NCBI RefSeq assembly: GCF_039523175.1
Contig: NZ_BAAAEU010000023.1
Coordinates: forward strand, 62,001 to 126,000
Length of the DNA: 64,000 nucleotides
DNA from: Dokdonella_A soli
GTDB lineage: Bacteria; Pseudomonadota; Gammaproteobacteria; Xanthomonadales; Rhodanobacteraceae
Direction: 5' to 3'
Each line of letters opens with the position of its first letter. Within the stretch, counting starts at the first letter, position 1. The position numbers and the translations under genes were made by a program. The notes under the pieces are model-generated. The model had not been told where the DNA came from, made no database searches, and was given only the letters and a program-made list of their open reading frames with translations. Below are positions 36,251 through 42,772 of the stretch, in pieces.

Positions 36251-36594
36251 ACGAAAAACGCCGCCTTCCGCGCAAGCGTCCGGACGTCGCCCTGCAGGTG
36301 ACCGATGCAATGACCGGCGACGTCGTGGGCCGGCTCGGCAACCTCTCGCTGGAAGGCATGATGCTGATCGCCCATGCCCCGATCATCGAAGACGGGCTCT
36401 ACCAGTTCGTATTCCATCTGCCCGACGCGCACGGCCGGTTGCATCCGCTCGAAGTCGGTGTCCACGAGCAATGGAGCGAGGCGTCCAACGTCCGCGGCCA
36501 CCACTGGATCGGCTTCCGTTTCATCGACATCACGGCTGAGGATCAGCGCGTGCTGCGCGACTGGCTCATGCACGCCGAGGAGTTCCAGGGCTGA
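36247..36594 (+). CDS. PilZ-domain c-di-GMP receptor
   Basis: A 115-residue single-domain PilZ protein. The c-di-GMP-binding residues are present: an RxxxR motif in the N-terminal KRRLPRKR and N-L-S-L-E-G (the [D/N]xSxxG motif) about 32-37. It should therefore bind c-di-GMP, unlike the pilus-assembly protein PilZ itself. It is translationally coupled to the DUF1631 gene (ATGA), which suggests the two act together. Confidence 0.88.
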   Translation: MNEKRRLPRKRPDVALQVTDAMTGDVVGRLGNLSLEGMMLIAHAPIIEDGLYQFVFHLPDAHGRLHPLEVGVHEQWSEASNVRGHHWIGFRFIDITAEDQRVLRDWLMHAEEFQG

Positions 36595-36651
36595 GCGCCG
36601 AACACGACCCCGACAGCCCTGTCGCAGAAAAGCCGCTCCGATCAGATCAGT

Positions 36652-37317
36652 TCAAAGCCTGACCGGCGATACGCGGCCCGGGCACGGCGCATAAGCGCGC
36701 AGAAAGAATTCGACCGTCGCCCGCACATGGCGCTCGATGTCGTGCTCGGAAATCGGCTCGGAGCATCCACACAGCAGACGCGCGTGGAATTCACCCTTGA
36801 GCAGCGCGAAGAACTGCGCTGACGCGCGCGGGATATCCGCGATTTCGAGCTGACCGGCCTCAACCTCATTGTGCAGGAATTGCTGGAAATGACCCTGCAC
36901 CCGCTTCGGACCAGCGTCCCAGAACATCTGCACCAGCTTGGGCGATGTACCCGTGCCCGACGTCAGCACGCGATGCAGCGAAATCGATTCCGGCGCCATG
37001 ACCAGCGAAAAGAACGCACGCGCGATCGCTTCGAGCTGATGCCTGACCGGCCCCTTGAGATCGACGTCGAACAACGTCGCCGGCATCTGTTCCTCGCAGC
37101 GCGCGCGGATCGCGGCGAAGAACAGCGTCTCCTTGTCCGTGAAATGGCTGTAGACGGTCAGCTTCGACACGCCGGCCTCGGCGGCGATCACGTCCATGCT
37201 GGTGCCTTCGAAACCCGACTGCGGGAACAGGCGCTTGGCGGCCTCGAGGATCGCTGCGCGCTTCTCGAGATCCTTCGGGCGACCGGGGCCGCATGACTTT
37301 GCAATAGCTAACGTCAT
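36652..37317 (-). CDS. TetR/AcrR-family transcriptional repressor
   Basis: A 221-residue regulator. The N-terminal helix-turn-helix (about 18-65: KRAAILEAAKRLFPQSGFEGTSMDVIAAEAGVSKLTVYSHFTDKETLF) is canonical. The C-terminal ligand domain resembles the AcrR/TtgR-type C-terminal domain (AefR-like). The most likely targets are its own gene and the plus-strand genes towards tolC, as TetR proteins often control efflux outer-membrane components; that is inference. An AT-rich island with TACTA repeats lies directly upstream. Confidence 0.92.
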   Translation of the reverse strand: MTLAIAKSCGPGRPKDLEKRAAILEAAKRLFPQSGFEGTSMDVIAAEAGVSKLTVYSHFTDKETLFFAAIRARCEEQMPATLFDVDLKGPVRHQLEAIARAFFSLVMAPESISLHRVLTSGTGTSPKLVQMFWDAGPKRVQGHFQQFLHNEVEAGQLEIADIPRASAQFFALLKGEFHARLLCGCSEPISEHDIERHVRATVEFFLRAYAPCPGRVSPVRL

Positions 37318-37325
37318 TTTATGGA

Positions 37326-37375
37326 TACTAGCTGGACTACCGGGTTCAGTTTTTATACTATACTACGGAGTACAT
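37326..37375. promoter_or_regulatory. AT-rich promoter/operator candidate of the TetR gene
   Basis: TACTA occurs at 37326-37330, 37356-37360 and 37361-37365, and TACT-ACGG-AGTA forms a short palindrome at 37361-37372. TATACT (37354-37359, plus) and TATAGT-like hexamers (minus) could serve as -10 elements. The stretch is markedly more AT-rich than its surroundings. Candidate autoregulatory site. Confidence 0.35.
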
Positions 37376-37745
37376 GAACGGGGATAAATGGTTTCCCGCG
37401 ATTATGCCTTCGGCGTGGCGGCATCAGGCTTGCAACATGGCTTTTAGCGTCCGCAGGCTCCTCGCGCAACACGCGGCCCAGGAAACCGGATCCTTCGCCT
37501 GTTTGAAAGCCTCTCGACCGCGTCGCCCGGGAACTCCCCCCTCCCGCACCCGGGCGGCGTTGGTCGAGAGCACTCGCGCCGGATAACAACGCGCACATGT
37601 TCGGCTTCACCGCGGCGGGAGAATCGATCTTCGCGGCTCACCGCGATGGCCCATGTCTTGCTAGGAACGACCCCATGCAACCTTCTCCGCTGATCGAGCA
37701 TCCCATTGCCGCGACACACGTGTGCGCGGTGTCCGGAACCACACC
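37376..37745. other. Noncoding stretch between the TetR gene and the 120-residue gene
   Basis: About 370 bp with no supported gene. A plus-strand frame at 37374-37586 lacks codon bias and a credible product. The main feature is the large hairpin at 37511-37570. The rest shows nothing I recognise; it presumably holds the promoter of the downstream plus-strand genes. Confidence 0.5.
37511..37570. repeat. Large two-stage hairpin in intergenic DNA
   Basis: An outer 9-bp stem (CTCTCGACC at 37511-37519 with GGTCGAGAG at 37562-37570) and an inner 8-bp stem (CGCCCGGG at 37524-37531 with CCCGGGCG at 37549-37556) are separated by a near-symmetrical internal loop of 4 and 5 nt. The apical loop is pyrimidine-rich. 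The layout resembles a structured RNA or cruciform element more than a terminator. Confidence 0.5.
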
Positions 37746-38108
37746 ATGACCGCGCACGCCGTGCCGCAAGTGGGCGAGCAAGCAGGCAACGCGGTGAGCT
37801 GGCCGCTGCGCATGGCGCAGCGGGCGTTCGCCGCGTTGATCGACAATGCCACGCGCGATCATGCCGCCGACATTGGCACGTTTCGCATGGCGCGGCGGAC
37901 ATTGTCCGCGCTGTCCGCGGACGACCTCGCCAGCCTGTCGCGCTGGCTGACACTGCAACTGGTGACGGGCACCGCGCGCGACGCCGCCCTCGCCGGCCAA
38001 TCGATGTCACGTGTTGATGCGATGCTGGCCGCAACGATCGGCGCAGCCATCGCGCGGACGCACGAGGAACTGTTGCACGGCGCGGACGCGGGCGCGGCTG
38101 CCGCGTGA
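37746..38108 (+). CDS. Hypothetical protein, 120 residues
   Basis: I do not recognise this protein. Codon usage (G/C third positions) matches real genes nearby, which is the main reason to call it. It is Ala-rich and mostly helical (MAQRAFAALIDNATRDHAADIG, SADDLASLSRWLTLQLVTG), soluble, with no cysteine or signal peptide. The ATG at 37746 is preferred over a Met eight codons upstream. It precedes the Pcm-family gene by 128 bp. Confidence 0.55.
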   Translation: MTAHAVPQVGEQAGNAVSWPLRMAQRAFAALIDNATRDHAADIGTFRMARRTLSALSADDLASLSRWLTLQLVTGTARDAALAGQSMSRVDAMLAATIGAAIARTHEELLHGADAGAAAA

Positions 38109-38236
38109 CAAGCAGGGCTGGCGTCGCGATGACTTCCGGCACTTCGACCCGGGTGCACGCGCCGCCAAGGTAGATTGCCGCGGATGCAGTGAGTGCCTAT
38201 GCTTTTCAACCTTTTTTTCTTGCGGAAGCCCCGACC

Positions 38237-38896
38237 ATGCTGATGAACACCGAGCTGGCGCGACAGAACATGGTCGAGAACCAGGTGCGCACCTGGGAAG
38301 TCCTCGATGCGCGCGTGCTCGACACGCTGGGTGCCGTGCGCCGCGAGGACTTCGTGCCGGCGCGCCATCGCGCGCTCGCGTTCGCCGACCTCGCACTGCC
38401 GATCGGCCACGGGGAAGTCATGCTGAAGCCGACCATCGAGGGTCGCATCCTGCAGGCGCTCGCGCTCGCTCCCGGCGAACGAGTGCTTGAGATCGGCACC
38501 GGCAGCGGCTTCCTGACCGCCTGCCTGGCGCGGCTCGCAGGCAGCGTGGTCAGCGTGGAACAGCACGCGGACCTGGCTGAAGCCGCGCGCGCGAATCTGG
38601 CGGCAGCCCAGGTGCGCAACGCGCGCATCGAAGTCGCCGATGCGATCCGCGACTTCTCGCCCGGCGAGTCGTTCGACGCGGTAGTAGTCGGTGCCGCGGT
38701 CTACGCATTGCCCGAAAGCTTCCAGCGCTGGGTCAAGCCCGGCGGCCGCCTGTTCGCGGTGGTCGGCGAATCGCCGGCGATGCAGGCGACGTTGTACACG
38801 CACCCCGATGAAACGCACTGGCTGTCGGAAAGCCTGTTCGAGACCGACCTGCCGTATCTGCGGAATGCCGAACCCCCGCGCCGTTTCACGCTCTGA
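38237..38896 (+). CDS. pcm: Protein-L-isoaspartate O-methyltransferase family protein
   Basis: A 219-residue class I SAM methyltransferase of the PCMT family, which repairs isoaspartyl residues. SAM motif I is VLEIGTGSGFLTACLARL (about 82-99), and FDAVVVGAAVYALPESFQRWVKPGGRLFAVVG follows. The N-terminal region (ARQNMVENQVRTWEVLDARVLDTLGAVRREDFVPARHR) is typical of the short Pcm-like proteins next to tolC in Xanthomonadales. The substrate-side motif is less conserved than in E. coli Pcm, so true isoaspartate repair is not certain. The ATG at 38237 has GGAAG nine bases upstream. Probably cotranscribed with tolC (43-bp gap). Confidence 0.85.
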   Translation: MLMNTELARQNMVENQVRTWEVLDARVLDTLGAVRREDFVPARHRALAFADLALPIGHGEVMLKPTIEGRILQALALAPGERVLEIGTGSGFLTACLARLAGSVVSVEQHADLAEAARANLAAAQVRNARIEVADAIRDFSPGESFDAVVVGAAVYALPESFQRWVKPGGRLFAVVGESPAMQATLYTHPDETHWLSESLFETDLPYLRNAEPPRRFTL

Positions 38897-38939
38897 ACGC
38901 GCGGGCAGGAAATCCCCACACTTTCGAAGGAAGAAACCG

Positions 38940-40334
38940 ATGATTCGCATCCGCTCCCTGTCGCTGGCCGTCCTGCTGGCGATTGGTGCTTCCGCGGCAC
39001 ACGCTGACGACCTGATGCAGGTCTATCAGGAGGCGCGCGCCGCTGATCCGACGCTGGCCGGCGCCGAGGCGACCAAGCTCGCCACAGACGAGAATGTCGA
39101 CCAGAGCCGCGCGCAACTGCTGCCGCTGATCGCGGCGAGCCTGGATTTCACGCGCGCGCGTGCCGGCGACAATGGTGTTTCGCTGGTCCCCGACCCGACC
39201 AAGCCTGGCAACCCCAACGCGACGATTCCGGTCGATGGCATCACCAAGACGACCTACACGCGCGCGACCACCGCAACGCTCAACCAGAGCGTCCTCGACA
39301 TCAGCAAATGGACCGCGCTGAAGGCGAGCCGGTACACCGCGCAAGCCGGCGCGGCGACCTACGATGCCGCGCAGCAGGCGCTGCTGGTCCGCGTCGCGAG
39401 CGCGTACTTCAACGTGCTGAGCGCGCTCGATGCGCTGAAATTCGCGGACGCGAACGAGAAAGCGCTCGGTCGCCAGCTCGAGCAGGCGCAGCAGCGCTTC
39501 GAGGTCGGCCTTGCCGCGATCACCGACGTCAATGACGCCAAGGCGCAGCATGACCAGGCAATCGCCAGCGTGATCAGCAACCAGAACAATGTCGATCAGA
39601 CACGCGAAGCGGTGCGCCAGATCACCAATCAGGAACCGGGTGAGTTCAAGAAGCTGCGTGAGAGCCTGCCACTCGACCACCCGACGCCGGACGATCCCAA
39701 GGCCTGGGTCGATGTCGCGCTGAAGCAGAACCCGGCCCTGCACTCGGCCGCACTGCAGGTCGAGGCGGCGAACGCGAACATCAACACGGCGCGCGCTGGC
39801 CACCTGCCGACGATCGGTGCGCAACTGAGCTATGGGCGCTCGCCAAGCTGGGGCGACTCCAGCCTGGGCGGTGTCGGTGAATTCCACAACTTCAGCGGCG
39901 ACCCGAAATGGGGCAGCTCGATCTCGCTGGTGCTGAATGTACCGATTTTCAGCGGCGGCGCCACGCAATCGCGCGTGCGCCAGGCGATCTACAACCGCGA
40001 CTTCGCGCAGGACCAGTTCGAAGTGAACCGCCGCCTCGTCGAAGCGACCACGCGCAACAACTTCCGCTCGGTGATCGCCGGCGCCAGCGAGGTCGAGGCG
40101 ACGCGCGCTGCGGTCGTGTCCGCGCAGAGTTCGGTCGAGGCGACCAAGGCCGGTTACGAGGTCGGCACGCGCACGATCGTCGACGTGCTGATCAGCCAGC
40201 AGACCCTGCTGCAGGCGCAGAGCAGCTACTCGGCCGCACGCCACACGTTCGTGCTGAACGGCCTGCTGCTCAAGCAGGCGGCCGGCGTGATCGAGGTGAA
40301 GGACATCGAGGCGATCAACGCTTTGCTCGAATGA
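38940..40334 (+). CDS. tolC: Outer-membrane efflux/secretion channel TolC
   Basis: A 464-residue outer-membrane channel for tripartite efflux pumps and type I secretion. The signal peptide MIRIRSLSLAVLLAIGASAAHA precedes two homologous OEP domains (about 25-225 and 235-440). Typical TolC features are QARPAADPTL-like DDLMQVYQEARAADPTLAGAEA, ASAYFNVLSALDAL, LEQAQQRFEVGLAAITDVNDAKAQHD and its duplicate VEATKAGYEVGTRTIVDVLISQQTLLQAQ. AAGGA lies eight bases before the ATG. No pump genes adjoin, so it is likely shared by several systems. Confidence 0.96.
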   Translation: MIRIRSLSLAVLLAIGASAAHADDLMQVYQEARAADPTLAGAEATKLATDENVDQSRAQLLPLIAASLDFTRARAGDNGVSLVPDPTKPGNPNATIPVDGITKTTYTRATTATLNQSVLDISKWTALKASRYTAQAGAATYDAAQQALLVRVASAYFNVLSALDALKFADANEKALGRQLEQAQQRFEVGLAAITDVNDAKAQHDQAIASVISNQNNVDQTREAVRQITNQEPGEFKKLRESLPLDHPTPDDPKAWVDVALKQNPALHSAALQVEAANANINTARAGHLPTIGAQLSYGRSPSWGDSSLGGVGEFHNFSGDPKWGSSISLVLNVPIFSGGATQSRVRQAIYNRDFAQDQFEVNRRLVEATTRNNFRSVIAGASEVEATRAAVVSAQSSVEATKAGYEVGTRTIVDVLISQQTLLQAQSSYSAARHTFVLNGLLLKQAAGVIEVKDIEAINALLE

Positions 40335-40339
40335 GTACC

Positions 40340-40413
40340 GTAGGAGCGGCTTCAGCCGCGATGCTTTTCCAGCGATGTCAGAGCAACGGCATCGCGGCTG
40401 AAGCCGCTCCTAC
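40340..40413. repeat. Palindromic dispersed repeat, copy 3 (tolC-waaA)
   Basis: Two perfect 25-bp arms (40340-40364 and 40389-40413) with a 24-bp centre lie between the convergent tolC and waaA genes. The right arm supplies the waaA stop codon (TAG on the minus strand, 40410-40412). It may also act as the terminator for both genes. Confidence 0.9.
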
Positions 40414-41714
40414 AACACCCCCTGACTATCGCTGCTCGTGTTCGCTTCGGCCAGCACACGCTCGACGATCGCCATCGTCCGCTCGACCGCGCCGCGCTCG
40501 CTTTCCATCACTGCATGCGCCGCCTCGCCCATGCTGCGCCGCTCGACGTCGCGTGACAGCAGGCGCACCACGGTCAGGCCCAACGCGTCACCGTCGGCGA
40601 TCCGGATCACCGCGCGCGCCTTGATCAGGTCCTCGGTGACCTCCTCGAAATTGAACGTCTGCGGCCCGACGATGACCGGCCGCGCCAGTGCCGCCGGCTC
40701 CAGCAGGTTGTGGCCTCCGACCGGCACCAGGCTGCCGCCGACGAACGCGACGTCGGCCGCAGCGTAGAAGTCGATCAGCTCGCCCATCGAATCGACCACG
40801 AAGCATTGGCAGCTCACGTCGGCGCCGCCCTCCTCGCTGCGCGTCGCGGTGCGGAATCCGTAGGCGCGGCAGGCCGCGGCAACCGGCTTGAATCGTTCCG
40901 GATGGCGCGGCGCGATCAGCAACAGTGCATCCGGAAAACGCCGCAGCACGGCCGCATGCGCCTTCAGCACGATCAGCTCCTCGCCCTCGTGCGTGCTCGC
41001 GGCGATCCACACCGGCCGAGCGCCGCCGGCCGCCGCGCGGAACGCAACGCCACGATCGCGCGCACTATCCGGCACGGCCATGTCGAACTTCAGATTGCCC
41101 ACCACCGCCAGACGCGGTTCGGCGGCGCCCAGCGCGCGCAGGCGCTCGTTGTCGGACGCCGATTGCGCGGCGACGAAACTCACGCAACGGATCGCACGGC
41201 GCACCAGCGGCTGGATCGGCCAGTAGCCGCGCAACGATTTTTCCGACAGCCGCGCATTGGCGACGACGATCGAGATGCCGCGCTCGGCGCACGTCATGAA
41301 CAGGTTCGGCCAGATTTCGGTTTCCATGATCACGGCCAGGCGCGGCCGCACGCGATCGAGGAAACGCTTCACTGCCGTGGTCAGGTCGTACGGCAGGTAG
41401 ACGTGAAACACGCGATCGCCGAACAGCTGCAGCACGCGGTCGGACCCGGTCGGCGTGACCGTGGTGATCACGAACCGGGAATCGCGGTAGCGGCGCATCA
41501 GCGCCTCGATCAGCGGCACCGCGGCGTTGACCTCGCCGAGCGAGACCGCGTGGATCCAGATGCTGTCGCGGATGCCGGGGTCGGGGAAGAAACCGAAGCG
41601 CTCGCGCCAGCGCGCGAAGTAGCCGTGGTACTTGATGCCGCGCGCGGCCAGCCGATACACGACGAATGGCGTCAGCAGATACAGCGTGAGGGTGTAGACG
41701 AAGCGCTGGAACAC
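40410..41714 (-). CDS. waaA: 3-deoxy-D-manno-octulosonic acid (Kdo) transferase
   Basis: A 434-residue inner-membrane-associated GT30 enzyme that adds Kdo from CMP-Kdo to lipid IVA. An N-terminal anchor (FVYTLTLYLLTPFVVYRLAARG) is followed by IWIHAVSLGEVNAAVPLIEAL, whose Glu is the likely catalytic base. VYLPYDL, METEIWPNL, NARLSEKSLRGY, WIAASTHEGEE and GGSLVPVGGHNLLEPAALARPVIVGP are family marks. The GTG at 41714 is favoured because the family begins near here and a TATACT lies 27 bp upstream; frames further up run into the divergent gene. Its stop lies in the palindromic repeat. Confidence 0.94.
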   Translation of the reverse strand: MFQRFVYTLTLYLLTPFVVYRLAARGIKYHGYFARWRERFGFFPDPGIRDSIWIHAVSLGEVNAAVPLIEALMRRYRDSRFVITTVTPTGSDRVLQLFGDRVFHVYLPYDLTTAVKRFLDRVRPRLAVIMETEIWPNLFMTCAERGISIVVANARLSEKSLRGYWPIQPLVRRAIRCVSFVAAQSASDNERLRALGAAEPRLAVVGNLKFDMAVPDSARDRGVAFRAAAGGARPVWIAASTHEGEELIVLKAHAAVLRRFPDALLLIAPRHPERFKPVAAACRAYGFRTATRSEEGGADVSCQCFVVDSMGELIDFYAAADVAFVGGSLVPVGGHNLLEPAALARPVIVGPQTFNFEEVTEDLIKARAVIRIADGDALGLTVVRLLSRDVERRSMGEAAHAVMESERGAVERTMAIVERVLAEANTSSDSQGVL

Positions 41715-41741
41715 GGGAGCGACGGACGCGGAGGGTGCGAA

Positions 41742-41747
41742 AGTATA
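41742..41747 (-). promoter_or_regulatory. Possible -10 element of waaA
   Basis: TATACT on the minus strand, 27 bp before the waaA GTG. No good -35 hexamer is found at 16-18 bp. Placed between the divergent waaA and LpxL-like genes. Confidence 0.35.
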
Positions 41748-41827
41748 GCTTCGGGGGCCGTGGGCCAAAGGATGGAAGCCGGACCGCGCCCTCGGCCTGC
41801 CGCCCGGCTTCCTCCATAATCCGCGCG

Positions 41828-42745
41828 ATGCGCCAGACCGCACCGCCGTTCCGCTACGCACTGCTCGCCCCACGCCACTGGCCCGCCTGGATCGGGCTCG
41901 GTTTCATCGCGCTTGCCGCGAAAGTGCCGCGCCGGCTGCTGTTCGGGGTCGGACGCGGGCTCGGCTGGCTTGCCGCACGCATCATGCGCGAGCGCCGACA
42001 TGTCGCCGCGTGCAATCTCGCACTGTGTTTTCCGGAGCTCGAAGACCGGAAACGAGCGGCGCTGCTCGAGGAGAACCTGCGCGACAGCGGCACGATGCTG
42101 GCCGAGTTCGCGCTGGCCTGGATGGGCTCGGTGCGCGCGATCGAACGTATTCCGGTCACGTTCGAGGGCCTGCATCATCTCGAGGCCGCCCGCGCAGCCG
42201 GGCACGGCGTACTGCTCGTGGGTGCGCACTTTTCCCATCTGGAACTTTGCTCGCGCCTCGTCTCGCAGCGGATCGCGATCGCCGGCATGTACCGCGAACA
42301 CGCCGACGCCGCGTTCGAGTGGGCGATCAAGCGTGCACGGCTGCGCTATGCGGACGCGATGTTCGCCAAGGACGAACTGCGCCAGACCGTGCGCTACCTG
42401 AAGTCCGGCGGCACGGTCTGGTACGCGCCGGACCAGGATATGCGCGGCAAGGACGTCGTGTTCGCGCCGTTCTTCGGCGTGCCCGCGGCGACGATCACCG
42501 CGACGCATCACCTCGCGCGCCTGTCCGGCGCGAAGGTGATTCCGTTCTTCCATCGCCGCGATGACGGCGGTTATGCGATCCGCCTCGAAGCACCGCTCGG
42601 CGATTTCCCGAGCGCCAATGCGGTGGCGGACACGGCGCGCGTCAATGCCAGCATCGAACGCATGGTGCGCGAGGCGCCAACCCAGTACCTTTGGATGCAC
42701 AAGCGCTTCAAGACGCGACCGCGCGGAGCGGCGGACGTCTACTGA
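41828..42745 (+). CDS. lpxL: Lipid A late acyltransferase, LpxL/HtrB family
   Basis: A 305-residue membrane-associated acyltransferase that transfers a secondary acyl chain to Kdo-lipid A. The catalytic HX4E motif is in GAHFSHLEL; MYREHADAAFEW, GTVWYAPDQDMRGKDVVFAPFFGVPAAT and the C-terminal QYLWMHKRFKTRP are typical. LpxL, LpxM and LpxP cannot be told apart by sight, so the symbol is provisional. There is no Shine-Dalgarno sequence; CATAAT at 41815-41820 lies seven bases before the ATG, compatible with a leaderless mRNA. Divergent from waaA, the preceding step. Confidence 0.9.
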   Translation: MRQTAPPFRYALLAPRHWPAWIGLGFIALAAKVPRRLLFGVGRGLGWLAARIMRERRHVAACNLALCFPELEDRKRAALLEENLRDSGTMLAEFALAWMGSVRAIERIPVTFEGLHHLEAARAAGHGVLLVGAHFSHLELCSRLVSQRIAIAGMYREHADAAFEWAIKRARLRYADAMFAKDELRQTVRYLKSGGTVWYAPDQDMRGKDVVFAPFFGVPAATITATHHLARLSGAKVIPFFHRRDDGGYAIRLEAPLGDFPSANAVADTARVNASIERMVREAPTQYLWMHKRFKTRPRGAADVY

Positions 42746-42772
42746 CCGGCACATCCTGAGGGGGAGAGTCGC

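Noticed and set aside
37374..37586. Possible 70-residue plus-strand gene after the TetR gene
   Set aside because: No codon bias; half of it consists of the 37511-37570 hairpin.
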